A stretch of 64,000 nt of DNA. It comes from Bdellovibrionales bacterium. Lineage in GTDB: Bacteria; Bdellovibrionota; Bdellovibrionia; Bdellovibrionales; JAMPXM01. The stretch is from positions 1-64,000 of the forward strand of contig JADJOF010000002.1 in assembly GCA_016713885.1 (NCBI GenBank). The letters are read 5' to 3'. The translations under genes were made by a program, and so were the position numbers. Below, one piece after another: positions 20,401 to 28,324 of the stretch. Each line of letters starts with the position of its first letter. The stretch's first letter is position 1. The notes below the pieces were generated by a model that saw only the letters and a list, made by a program, of their open reading frames with translations, was not told the origin of the DNA and did no database searches.

Positions 20401-20789
20401 CCCCATTGCAGATTTTCAAAAGAGGCTCCTCCAATTCGAGTGTTGGGAGTCGCGACGTTTTGAAGCGTCGTGAACTTCACATCGCGTGGTTCGAGACTGA
20501 CAGGAACGCGATTCCGTTTGATCCAACTGGCGATTTCGCCGTCGGCGTTTGCGTTCTTCAGAGTGATCTTCATTGCACTCGCAAGAGCGGCTCGTCCGAT
20601 CTGTTTCAGAAAGCGTTGTTCGTCTGGCGAAAATAGCGGCGCTATGGTCGCAACGCCTGGCGCATTGGCGAGACGCTCGATGTCGCGTGCTGAGCCTTCG
20701 GGTCGCGCCGTGGCGATCAGGCTAAAGTCTTCAGCGGCGAACGTTTGCAAAGAAAAAGCGAGAGTCAGAGCGAGAATAAGTTTGTTCAT
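17463..20789 (-). CDS. Secreted subtilisin-like serine protease with large C-terminal region
   Basis: An 1108-aa S8 peptidase. The signal peptide MNKLILALTLAFSLQTFAAE is followed by a pro-region to about residue 150. The catalytic triad is visible: Asp in IAILDTGLDFSHPE, His in NGHGTHVAGV, Ser in SGTSMASPAVVG. The oxyanion Asn is in VVAAAGNDG. A Cys-containing insert (AECKALAEYTKCTK ... PLDCSGWN) between Asp and His may form disulfides. The C-terminal half is beta-rich, with one FG-GAP/VCBS-like repeat (DVNLDGKSDYILVW). It begins one base after the stop of the 1104-aa secreted protein, with GAAGGA as ribosome site, so both are in one transcript. Likely an extracellular or periplasmic degradative or processing protease. 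Confidence 0.9.
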   Translation of the reverse strand: MNKLILALTLAFSLQTFAAEDFSLIATARPEGSARDIERLANAPGVATIAPLFSPDEQRFLKQIGRAALASAMKITLKNANADGEIASWIKRNRVPVSLEPRDVKFTTLQNVATPNTRIGGASFENLQWGYKNQGQAIPIALDDLTSLMVQGRAGEDVGVTRAPKENLNPGKEVRIAILDTGLDFSHPELLDRVVENTAECKALAEYTKCTKTAANAAARTTCDQTYKNKDADGNGYPLDCSGWNMTAKSAPGSAVWGDNDARDLNGHGTHVAGVIAARSDDGDGVSGIAQNVRILGVKVISASPTEPVRPTSLNATVGTATSATLPSPEEASLKAGKGFGDLVARGLLYAIRSKAQIINMSLGWPADVDSNLLAQLLDLARSQGILVVAAAGNDGTDALIRPCIYTGVICVGSHDPDGALSHFSNHGPGVDVAAPGLGILSLFPTALTPSVFTDRMGYEMKSGTSMASPAVVGVLARILNTGASAKEAYARLLLGTRPLSPNPRLARSSTSFVQTGAVDLGRSLEVQPQPVIMPVAKRAVEIHWNRRDSKVSFSLELENLWTDAERSTIEFRLLGRSANDAALSPARVDIGRWSNGESKSIPLNLEVKSSRLESELSLEAKITTVDLKTKKSKTETRVIGLEVLSTPDASDPDVQSYGYRGDSQAISLLKTASLRSVVSADGKAKQDYVAVASTANEIKLVLLSQGPGVYDVSAVQSVALTKGELLALHRADVNLDGKSDYILVWRIPPTPEKKQPSFLFRFFDERLRPMAVNFDGKTAAEAEFNNAVSVITERFQWMRVGQQLVPAWISRGTTPESEKAAYDPWNPSPIDLPEFRIYYWGPSGLKSLREKDQTPIALFYQSRDEQRRGVLRAAWLKGEGTDSEHVITSIEDAKIGSSRTMDAGGYRRLRANSTAPLLNSDGEAVGTSFYTESSRSTLRLSGVYSDGSAAFDKNLAPLSKTDSVLSVLSGFIGKTTTSITAQTIYEMQFTDLKSGDVVSTSLRRFSFLPGFFFMRLFFPVIGDSTVGDERSPMVYLPAGLGTTSSAEVLAPRYESGRLVGLIRPARLRLLAPTGCVPIGNAVEPSHEKPSQIGFTCGDRILMVPLKY

Positions 20790-20790
20790 C

Positions 20791-23700
20791 TTAGTATCCT
20801 TCGCTCAGGTAGCTGGCGTTCATCTCGCTTGAGGAAATCTGGTAGTCGCTGACAAAGTCTTTGAACACTCCGGCACGGTCTTTGTTGTTGAACGAGCCAA
20901 TCGTCGATGATTTGTACTCGGCCGTGTCGCCGTTCTCGTCCCGCGTTCGGAAGCCCGAGATCTTCACCTGATAGAACAGGTTCTCTTTGCCGATAAAGTT
21001 AATGAGCTTTCCAAGATCGACGTTTCTCTCCAAAAGCGTCATGACTTTAGAGGACCACTTGATTCGCTCTTCGCGATTTCTTGGATATTCGCGACGCAGG
21101 TCGAGGATTTCGATCATCCACGGCAAGATACACTCATAGCTCTGGCCATGGATATACGTGATCGTCGGAACGATGCTGACCATCTCGGTACCGGCACGCT
21201 TGCGCGCTTCCTCGGCGCATGTGTCGCGAAAGCGAGTTTCTCCATAGATCGGAATCAAAACTTTTTTGACAAGGTCGTCGTCGCTCCCGCTGAACGAGTT
21301 CCAGCCAATAATCCGCTGCATCGTCGAGCCGCGTTCTTTGTTGGTCATCAAAAGTTTACTGCGCAAACGTTCAATGCCCTCTTCGTAGACTAAGAGGGTC
21401 GATCGGATTTCAAACAACTGCAGTCGCAACATGTCGTTAAAGACGTTGCGATCAATCAGGCTGATTCCAAGCCCAAGACTTTGTACTCGCGCATCGATTT
21501 GATCGAGAGTTTTGAAGAGGTCCTTCTTTGAAAGATCCCAACCCGACCAGTAGTTTTCGATCGTGGTGACCGGGTTTGATTCCTTTCCTTTCGTCACTTC
21601 GCCTTCAGTTGTCGTGACGGACCACTTCGCGTTTCCAAAGAAGCTGTCTTTTGGGTTTGAGCCCGAGGCGCCCGCGATTAATCCAGGTTTCCAGAACGTT
21701 GAATTCTGAGTTAGACCATCGAGAATATCCGACAGGAATGAGTAATAGTTCTTTCCGGTTCGACTTAAGATTCGGTGGCTGAAAAGCGTGCGCTCATATT
21801 TTTTCGTGTCGGTGATTCCGTGTTCAGGATCTTTTGGCGGTTGGACTTTAACTCGGTGCCACTCTTCAATATTGGTCCATCTCCAGAATAAAAATTTGCC
21901 ATTCTGAATCGCCGCCTGAGTGCGGTGATCGAGTCGATAGGGGAAAAAGTTTTTCTCTAAAATCTCGGAGTTGTTTGATTGAAGAACCGCACGCACAGCC
22001 GTGATCGTCAATCGCTGTTTGGCGTCGTCGCTTGGCTTCTCATCAAGATGGAAGGCGCGCGTCTGCGCCTGTCCCCATTTCTTCTCCCAAGATAGACGAG
22101 TGAGGTTCATCCAGAAGTTGAAGTCGATGGAGAGGCCGGCCATCTGCGACTGAATATTCTGTAAGTAAATTTTGATCAGACCACCTTCGCGTGTGAAGGT
22201 GGTTCGACGCAAGACGACCTGGTTGGCCTGTGCTCCAATGACAATTGTATTGGCGTAGGTCACTGGCTCAAGGCCAAGCAGAGTCATCAGCGGAATCGTC
22301 AGCGACGCATTTTCGCCAAGAGCCAGAGTGTCGGTCACGGTGAAGGTTTCATTTTCCTGCAGGTCCTCAAGAAACTTTTCGAGAGTCGCCTTTTGCTCTG
22401 TTGCACGGTCCTCGGCCGTGGCGGCGCTTGAGGTGACAAGCATCTTCGCCATGTTTTTCATAAAACTAGGAACCCACAGCTCTTTCCACGACTTCTTATC
22501 GGCCGCCTCGATCGATGGGACGGGGCGCACGTGAACGTAGCTTCGAACGACGCTGAGGTTTGCGCCAAATCCCGGGAATACCTTGGGAATACCGTCGACA
22601 CCAAGGAAGTATCCGATTCGGCCACCGGCTGAAACTTGATCGACAAGGCTGACGCGGAAGTCGCTCGACTCGGCCCCATAGTAAGAGCCAGTGACGATTG
22701 AGCGCGAAGCATTCAGCGAAAGACCGCCAATCGGACCGCCCCAAGTCGAAATCGGCTGAACATAGGGTTCTCGGGGGTTCTTTTTCACATGATCAAAGAA
22801 CTGACGTTGGAGGCCGGCCGTGCGTTCGTCGGTGAGGCGATCAAAGCGCAGGATCTCGAGATTTTCGTTGATCATGGTGGTCAGCTGCCGAATACCGGCC
22901 GAGATACCTTCGATTTTTAGAAAGCGAACGATATCATCGGTGCGAAGCGGAGATTCGGGATCACCATGTGTAAAGCGAAGGGCGTAGCCATCGTATTGTT
23001 CCTGGGTGACTTTGCCCTGTTGGACGGAACCGGCGGTAACCTTCGTATTGACCGCAAGTCGGCGTGCGTCCTGAGCCAAACGTTGATCGATCTGTGTGAA
23101 TCGCACGAGCGAGTTTCGGCGGGCAACCGTCTTCTCCAAGATCACTTGCGCGATGTCAGATGGATAGCGGCCCGCATTCACGATATCTTGAAAGTCTTGA
23201 CGTGTGAGGCGAGCGATTCGCTCCGTGACCCATCGTATATCGTCGAGAGTGGTCTCTTGAAATGCGTCCGCATACTTATGTGTGAAGATGAGGTTTTCGC
23301 TGACGAGCTGCAAGGGCTCCCAAGCGTACATATTCACGCTCTCTGGAACATCGACCAGAACAAAAGGCACAAGCAATGAGCGAAGGATGCGACGACCTTT
23401 GATATGTGTCGCATTGAGATTTCCCATATAGAACGATGTCGGAACGACAATGGTGGCCGGCTCGAGCATCGCATCTTGAATCACAACTTCGAGTTTACTT
23501 TCGACGTTCTCAATCACCCAGCGCTTGTGATCAACCAGGCCACCCTCAATCGAGAGGTCCGAGATGAACTCTTTTTTGGCTTGCGCATTTTCAAATTGAA
23601 CGCGCAGTTTTTTATACCAACGCGGCGACTGCACGGGATAGCCAACTTTGCGCAGAAGTGCCGCCCGCATGAGTGCTTGATGTGTGTTGAGACTCATCAC

Positions 23701-24105
23701 CAGGCGGTAGATTCGCGATTGGCCATCGGCGCCGATCGCCTGCACCTGGCCGCGAAACCAACCTTCGGGGTTGAGGGGCATTTTGGATTTCCACTGCAGA
23801 GTGGGAGTGGTGGCTTCAGAAGGAAACGCCGTGATCGAACTATCGAGTGCAGAGAGTTTTTGATCGCTCCACACGTCGCTCGCTTGAGGATTGAGGCGAC
23901 TTAAATCGACGCCTGATTTTCGAAGATCGGCCGCGCGGTCGGCGTCGAGGGGGCCATTTTGATCGAGCAGATCGCTTGCGGGAGCCTCATTATTCTTTGT
24001 CGAAACCGCGGCCGTTGAGACGGCTTTTGATTCGGCGAGAGCGGACTGTGCGGCACAAAACAGCGGCAGGACAACGAGTAAACGAACGAGGTTCTTTGGT
24101 GGCAT
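20791..24105 (-). CDS. Large secreted protein of unknown function
   Basis: An 1104-aa protein with a signal peptide (VRLLVVLPLFCAAQSALAES). I recognise no catalytic motif. The sequence is rich in aromatic and charged residues, with many beta-strand-like alternations in the middle (residues about 480-700) and more helical ends. Three Cys lie near the C-terminus (DTCAEEARKR, YECILPW and one more region). It is the first gene of a two-gene operon with the subtilase 17463-20789, preceded by a good promoter at 24159-24187. It may be a substrate, inhibitor or outer-membrane partner of that protease; this is inference from position only. Confidence 0.75.
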   Translation of the reverse strand: MPPKNLVRLLVVLPLFCAAQSALAESKAVSTAAVSTKNNEAPASDLLDQNGPLDADRAADLRKSGVDLSRLNPQASDVWSDQKLSALDSSITAFPSEATTPTLQWKSKMPLNPEGWFRGQVQAIGADGQSRIYRLVMSLNTHQALMRAALLRKVGYPVQSPRWYKKLRVQFENAQAKKEFISDLSIEGGLVDHKRWVIENVESKLEVVIQDAMLEPATIVVPTSFYMGNLNATHIKGRRILRSLLVPFVLVDVPESVNMYAWEPLQLVSENLIFTHKYADAFQETTLDDIRWVTERIARLTRQDFQDIVNAGRYPSDIAQVILEKTVARRNSLVRFTQIDQRLAQDARRLAVNTKVTAGSVQQGKVTQEQYDGYALRFTHGDPESPLRTDDIVRFLKIEGISAGIRQLTTMINENLEILRFDRLTDERTAGLQRQFFDHVKKNPREPYVQPISTWGGPIGGLSLNASRSIVTGSYYGAESSDFRVSLVDQVSAGGRIGYFLGVDGIPKVFPGFGANLSVVRSYVHVRPVPSIEAADKKSWKELWVPSFMKNMAKMLVTSSAATAEDRATEQKATLEKFLEDLQENETFTVTDTLALGENASLTIPLMTLLGLEPVTYANTIVIGAQANQVVLRRTTFTREGGLIKIYLQNIQSQMAGLSIDFNFWMNLTRLSWEKKWGQAQTRAFHLDEKPSDDAKQRLTITAVRAVLQSNNSEILEKNFFPYRLDHRTQAAIQNGKFLFWRWTNIEEWHRVKVQPPKDPEHGITDTKKYERTLFSHRILSRTGKNYYSFLSDILDGLTQNSTFWKPGLIAGASGSNPKDSFFGNAKWSVTTTEGEVTKGKESNPVTTIENYWSGWDLSKKDLFKTLDQIDARVQSLGLGISLIDRNVFNDMLRLQLFEIRSTLLVYEEGIERLRSKLLMTNKERGSTMQRIIGWNSFSGSDDDLVKKVLIPIYGETRFRDTCAEEARKRAGTEMVSIVPTITYIHGQSYECILPWMIEILDLRREYPRNREERIKWSSKVMTLLERNVDLGKLINFIGKENLFYQVKISGFRTRDENGDTAEYKSSTIGSFNNKDRAGVFKDFVSDYQISSSEMNASYLSEGY

Positions 24106-24158
24106 TGCTTCGTCCCCACGAGGTTGTTATTTGGGAGCTAGGAGCGACAAAGCTTAGA

Positions 24159-24187
24159 GTTATCGGCTATATAACGCAGTATGTCAA
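24159..24187 (-). promoter_or_regulatory. Sigma70-type promoter for the secreted protein/subtilase operon
   Basis: On the minus strand, TTGACA (24187-24182) is followed after exactly 17 bases by GATAAC (24164-24159), four of six matches to TATAAT. The start codon is 53 bases further on. Perfect -35 and ideal spacing make this the best promoter candidate in the window. Confidence 0.6.
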
Positions 24188-24275
24188 TATTGAGTTGTGA
24201 CGAAGTCTCAAATGCAATTGGAGGCTTTTGAGGGCATATCGGGGGAATTAAATTCAGGATCGGAGTGGTCGTTTC

Positions 24276-24308
24276 AAAAAAAAGAGAGAGGCCGGAGCCC
24301 CTCTCTTT
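24276..24308 (-). terminator. Rho-independent terminator of poly-Gly lipoprotein gene
   Basis: An 8-bp stem (AAAGAGAG with CTCTCTTT) plus two G-C pairs after one mismatch, a 6-base loop, and on the minus strand a run of eight T residues (A8 at 24276-24283). It begins about 28 bases after the stop at 24336. Confidence 0.75.
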
Positions 24309-24335
24309 CTTGTGGCGGTGCCAAAACGACGACTC

Positions 24336-25076
24336 TTACAGAAGGCCGTCTGCTTGGTTGCCGTACCAAGTTTTTAAGATCTCTTTCATTGTTTCTGGCG
24401 AAGTCGACCAGTTGGTTGCGGCCTCGTCGACCAGCGCGTCCATCGGTCCTTTGTCGCCCTTCATTGCCTCAGTCAGAGCACCTTTTACTTTGTTGAAATC
24501 AACACCGTAGAGGCGCTGTGTGAAGTCCGCGATATCCTTCTCGGTACGAGCACGTTGTTTGCCGATGGTTGCGTAGTCGTTCAGGATACGAGCGACTTTC
24601 ATTCCGGTTTCAGCATCGAGTTGGTACTTTGCTGCGAAGAATTCGCCAGCTGACTTCACGACGTTCTTTTCCTGTTGAGCAACATCAGCTGCGAAGTCGC
24701 GGCCTTTGCCGTCGGCGTCGTTCAAAGCGTCACCCCAGTCGTCATAGATGATGCCGTTGTTCGATTGCCATGCCCAGCCGGTATAAGTCGAAGCGCGACC
24801 GTAGCTGTCGAGGTAGTACCAAGTGTCGTATTCAAGGGCGTAGTAACTCGAGAAGTAGGGATCTTCGGTATCGATGATCTTTAAACCGTTTTTATAGAAG
24901 TTGCAGCCTGGGCTTGGGGAGTAACCGCACTTGTAGCCATAGACATCGTACCATGCACCGTAGCCAGGATCGGGCGTGCTACCGCCGCCGCCGCCTCCAC
25001 CGCCGCCTCCACACGCGGAGACGAGAACTGCTGCCGAAAGAGCCGCCATAACAGACGTCATTGATTTGTTAAACAT
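24336..25076 (-). CDS. Lipoprotein with poly-glycine linker, aromatic-rich
   Basis: This 246-aa protein has a lipoprotein signal (MTSVMAALSAAVLVSAC) with lipobox VSAC and then ten Gly residues directly after the lipidated Cys. A Tyr/Trp/Asp-rich region follows (residues about 35-110, e.g. YGAWYDVYGYKCGYSPSPGC), then a helical C-terminal half. The ribosome site AAAGGAAACTCAG is strong, and a good terminator follows, so it is monocistronic and likely well expressed. Gly-rich linkers after lipid Cys occur in surface lipoproteins and may give a flexible tether. Function not recognised. Confidence 0.8.
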   Translation of the reverse strand: MFNKSMTSVMAALSAAVLVSACGGGGGGGGGGSTPDPGYGAWYDVYGYKCGYSPSPGCNFYKNGLKIIDTEDPYFSSYYALEYDTWYYLDSYGRASTYTGWAWQSNNGIIYDDWGDALNDADGKGRDFAADVAQQEKNVVKSAGEFFAAKYQLDAETGMKVARILNDYATIGKQRARTEKDIADFTQRLYGVDFNKVKGALTEAMKGDKGPMDALVDEAATNWSTSPETMKEILKTWYGNQADGLL

Positions 25077-25386
25077 CTGAGTTTCCTTTCTAAAACGTGG
25101 ACTGCCTGAGCTCTCAGGCGAACATCCGTGGTTGATTTAAAAGTGGTGTCCAAAAGGACCGAACGGAAACAGCTTGAGCAACGCCTGTACCATGTTTGGG
25201 GAGTCCAATTGGCACCACTGTACTGGCGACTACGCATCGCATTGGCTGCGATGTTGAACAAGGCTCACAATGACCTGTCGAAAAAAATCTTAGTCTGGAG
25301 CTCTGAGAAAGGGTGGCTTTCTACAACGACCGAGAGTTCGGTTCAAATGTGGGGTCAGATGTTGAGACAGAAGGCCGGGAGCGTGG
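25077..25386. other. Intergenic region, 310 bases
   Basis: No convincing gene. It holds the ribosome site of the lipoprotein gene and a perfect palindrome GCCTGAG-CT-CTCAGGC at 25104-25119, 28-43 bases before that start codon, which could be an operator or 5'-UTR hairpin. A T7 run follows a weak hairpin (AGAAAG/CTTTCT) on the minus strand near 25285-25330 and might terminate the upstream operon. Short frames across the region look random. Confidence 0.4.
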
Positions 25387-25833
25387 CTATTTCTCCGGCA
25401 ATACGCTCAAGCACTTCAGCAGCGGTGCTGCGATAGCTAAAAGCGCGTCTTCTTTGGCGGTTAGACACCTTTGCCAGCGTTCGCCAGCCTGTGTCGCGCG
25501 CAATGGTTTGGCGTCTTTGAGTTCGCGCCGGGCTTGTTCAAAATGTGCCCAGCATTCGAGGTCAAGGCTTCGGAATGGGTCGGTGTCGGGGAGGAGTTGG
25601 GCCGAAACGAGTGTAATGAGTATTTTATACTCGTCTTTTTCGGCGAGCTTTGGTTCTTTCTCGACCAGAGCTTCAAGTCTATCGACGTAGTCGTTAATCG
25701 CTCGTGAACGATCAATGGCTGTTTTCATCTTTGAGCAATCGGGCATGGCGGGGATTCCACCGGCCGATTGTGCCCGAGTTCCAGTTGTAAACAGAAGAAT
25801 AAAAATGAGAGCAAGAAAGCGTATCGGTATCAC
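25387..25833 (-). CDS. Small secreted hypothetical protein
   Basis: A 148-aa protein with a signal peptide (FLALIFILLFTTGTRAQS). The mature part is mainly helical with four Cys residues (DCSKMK, LECWAH, QRCLTA, LKCLSV), which could form two disulfides. Start ATG overlaps the stop of the lytic transglycosylase gene by 4 bases (ATGA type), so it is translationally coupled and probably acts in the same periplasmic process. No family recognised. Confidence 0.7.
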   Translation of the reverse strand: MIPIRFLALIFILLFTTGTRAQSAGGIPAMPDCSKMKTAIDRSRAINDYVDRLEALVEKEPKLAEKDEYKILITLVSAQLLPDTDPFRSLDLECWAHFEQARRELKDAKPLRATQAGERWQRCLTAKEDALLAIAAPLLKCLSVLPEK

Positions 25834-27017
25834 TTCTTCCTCGCGTTCTTTTTTGAATTGGCGCGACTGGTTGGTTTCGTCGCTTTTGTCGCCGACTTTT
25901 TCGTAGTTTTAGAGACCACCTTTTTTGATGGCGCCGCGATAGGCTCAGACTTGGCAGGAGTACCAATAATGGCGCCGCCATTGTCGCAGTCTCGAGGTGG
26001 ATCGCTGGCAGGAGGTTGAAACGCAATTTTCGAATTATTTGCGGTACTTGTCGAACAGTTGGCAAGAGACAGAATGTAGTCGCGAGTTTCCTCGCGCGAC
26101 TTCAAGAGGCGTTCTTTCCAGGCCTTTGGATCTGGTGGGTCGATTTTCTTTAGCAGATTGACGGCCGCTCCATGCCCGAGATTATAGGCACCAGCTGCAG
26201 CGAGGTGGAAATCGAGACCTGGCGCTGGAAGTGAAGTGCCATCGGCACCATGGCCTTTCAGCGCATCTTGGAAGTGGTCGATAATGAAGCGAAGGTAGAG
26301 GCCAGCCGCGCCGATGGCGGTGACAGGATTTAGAGCGAGCGCTCTGTTGAACTGGGTCGGTGTGTTTTGTTTATACATTTTTTGAGCTCGAAGTTGGTTG
26401 AAGTACGAGTCCCATTTCATGCCGACGGCGATGGATTTCAAGCGTGCGATCGCGTACTCGCGGTCTTTTCTGTCCTGGGGTTTGTTTGAATCTTTTGCGG
26501 CCAACTCAGTGAGGCGTTTGACCTCTTCGGGATCGGTCTTCCCAGCTTGAATCAAATTGGTGATGGTTGGCATTGTGCTGCGAAGGAACTGGGCAAGGCC
26601 GAGCGCACCGGAGTGCGAGCGTGCTGACGGATTGAATCGACTTTCTCGAAATAGAAGACAGGTGAGGAGGCTCTCTGAAATTCCGAACTCGCGTGCCGAA
26701 GTGCGAATATAGGGAGTCCACTCTTGGTAGGATTCATAACGACCGGGCTCGACGAGATAGCAGCTCATGTAGCGATTGAGTTCGCCTTCGGATTTAAACG
26801 CTGAGTTTTTGGGGGCGGCGGGTGTCGAGGAGATCTTCTTTGTTTCAGTGTTGCAGTTATCGCCCTTATCGCCTTCGCTTTGTCTTTTTGACCAGGAGAA
26901 GAAGTTTTTGACTGTGTCGGTGATATTGGCCTGGGAAGGACGTGGGTATAGCAAAGCCACACAGATAAGGGCGGCCGAGAGGCCCAAGAATGAGAACCGG
27001 GGGTCGTGAGAACGCAT
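25830..27017 (-). CDS. Secreted lytic transglycosylase, SLT family
   Basis: A 395-aa protein with N-terminal hydrophobic export signal (FLGLSAALICVALLYPRPSQA). The SLT domain starts near residue 105: LLFRESRFNPSARSHSGALG carries the catalytic Glu (RES) and GALGLAQFL, and a conserved AAGAYNLGHGAAV lies near residue 275. The C-terminus is a Lys/Thr/Ser-rich basic tail (KKVVSKTTKKSATKATKPTS), unusual, perhaps for binding acidic wall polymers. It is coupled to a small secreted protein downstream and lies 24 bases after lgt. Confidence 0.85.
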   Translation of the reverse strand: MRSHDPRFSFLGLSAALICVALLYPRPSQANITDTVKNFFSWSKRQSEGDKGDNCNTETKKISSTPAAPKNSAFKSEGELNRYMSCYLVEPGRYESYQEWTPYIRTSAREFGISESLLTCLLFRESRFNPSARSHSGALGLAQFLRSTMPTITNLIQAGKTDPEEVKRLTELAAKDSNKPQDRKDREYAIARLKSIAVGMKWDSYFNQLRAQKMYKQNTPTQFNRALALNPVTAIGAAGLYLRFIIDHFQDALKGHGADGTSLPAPGLDFHLAAAGAYNLGHGAAVNLLKKIDPPDPKAWKERLLKSREETRDYILSLANCSTSTANNSKIAFQPPASDPPRDCDNGGAIIGTPAKSEPIAAPSKKVVSKTTKKSATKATKPTSRANSKKNARKK

Positions 27018-27041
27018 CGATTCTCTATCGGTCGCGGCGGC

Positions 27042-27782
27042 CTATTTCGTTACGCTTTTCTTAAAAACCCTGTGTGAAATTATGATGATGGCGATTGAGA
27101 CACCAGTGGCCAGCGTGACTGGGCCGAGGCTTGGGCCGCGCGGATCGTCGCGCATGACTTCCATCAGAACTCGACCAACGCCGTGGAGGCCAAGCCAGAG
27201 CGCAAACAACTGTCCGCGACCAAGCGATTGTCGTTCTTTGTGAAGAAGCCAGAAGCCAAGGCCAGTCTCCCAAATGACCGCAAAAAGCTGCGAAGGGAGC
27301 TGGTGATGGACCGGCCAGTCGCAGGTCTTTCCGTAGCAACAGCCAGCAAGGAAGCAGGCAATGCGACCGCCCGCGTAGCCAAAGGCGGTGACGGGTGTCA
27401 GAAAGTCGAGCCAGCGAAAAGGCGAAAAAACCATTCGGACGGAAGGGCGACGAGTATAAAAGAAAAAACCAAGTACACCGAAAGCCAGGCCTCCGTACCA
27501 GACGAAGCCGCCGGCGAGTATATCGAAGACCCGTAGCGGATTCTCAAAATAATACGCGGGCTCTTCCCAGAGTATATGAACGACGCGTGAGCCGACAAAG
27601 CCGGAAGTGAGAACGACGAGGAATAAATCCATGGCCATGCGGACCGGGATGTTTTGCTTCTCGGCCCGGTGGCGAATGGCGAAGGCTGTGGCGGAGAGAA
27701 CAAGACTGATGACGAAAAAATACGTCGGTATCCGAACACTCCCAAGGTTGATCCAAGGCAGAAATCCGGAGGTGTGAATCAC
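27042..27782 (-). CDS. lgt: Prolipoprotein diacylglyceryl transferase
   Basis: A 246-aa inner-membrane enzyme with about seven membrane segments. It transfers diacylglycerol from phosphatidylglycerol to the lipobox Cys. The signature region is GYAGGRIACFLAGCCYG (GR plus the GCCYG variant found in many non-enterobacterial Lgt proteins), with HHQLPSQLFAV following and the conserved MRDDPRG near the C-terminus. It is slightly shorter than E. coli Lgt (about 290). The start overlaps the lspA stop by 4 bases, so lipid attachment and signal-peptide removal are encoded together. Confidence 0.9.
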   Translation of the reverse strand: MIHTSGFLPWINLGSVRIPTYFFVISLVLSATAFAIRHRAEKQNIPVRMAMDLFLVVLTSGFVGSRVVHILWEEPAYYFENPLRVFDILAGGFVWYGGLAFGVLGFFFYTRRPSVRMVFSPFRWLDFLTPVTAFGYAGGRIACFLAGCCYGKTCDWPVHHQLPSQLFAVIWETGLGFWLLHKERQSLGRGQLFALWLGLHGVGRVLMEVMRDDPRGPSLGPVTLATGVSIAIIIISHRVFKKSVTK

Positions 27783-28291
27783 GTCTTTGCTGATTCCTTG
27801 TCGGAGGCCTTGTGCTTATTGCGCATGAGCTCCAGATACAGAAGCACGCCGACACCGACGACAATGGCGCTGTCGGCAATATTGAAGGCTGGCCACGTGT
27901 ACTTGTCTTGAATGTGAAAATCCAAGAAGTCGATGACGTAGCGAAAGCGCACGCGATCGATGTAGTTTCCAATCGCGCCGCCAAAGACTAGCGACAGGGC
28001 CGTCACCGTCCAGCGGTCGTCCTCAGGGACGCCTCGCAAAATAGCGAGGATGATGAGCAGCGCGATTGGCGGCATCGACAAAAAGAAGAGTTCGCGAAAT
28101 GACTCGTGGGTATTGGCTAAAAAGCCAAACGCGGCACCTGGATTGCGAACGTACGTCAAATTGAAAAAGCCGCTGATGACATCAACCGATTCGTGCAGTT
28201 GAAAGTGCGTGTGGACATACATCTTCACGGCCTGATCGGTCGTGATAACGGCACAGGCGATGGCGGCTAGAATCATATATTTCAACTTCAC
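27779..28291 (-). CDS. lspA: Lipoprotein signal peptidase (signal peptidase II)
   Basis: A 170-aa protein with four membrane helices and normal family length. Active-site aspartates lie in RYVIDFLDFH (Asp121) and FNIADSAIV (Asp140); NPGAAFGFL and GAIGNYIDR are the other conserved motifs. It removes the signal peptide from diacylated prolipoproteins. Located between ileS (33 bases upstream) and lgt (overlapping), the common ileS-lspA order. Confidence 0.95.
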   Translation of the reverse strand: MKLKYMILAAIACAVITTDQAVKMYVHTHFQLHESVDVISGFFNLTYVRNPGAAFGFLANTHESFRELFFLSMPPIALLIILAILRGVPEDDRWTVTALSLVFGGAIGNYIDRVRFRYVIDFLDFHIQDKYTWPAFNIADSAIVVGVGVLLYLELMRNKHKASDKESAKT

Positions 28292-28324
28292 CGTTTGATC
28301 CTCTTTTACGTCATAAGCCTGCGT

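Noticed and set aside
19977..20636. 219-aa plus-strand frame
   Set aside because: Antisense to the subtilase catalytic region; composition mirrors the real gene and no ribosome site is seen.
25128..25436. 102-aa plus-strand frame in the largest intergenic gap
   Set aside because: No ribosome site, no recognisable motif, and it runs into the coding end of the opposite-strand gene.
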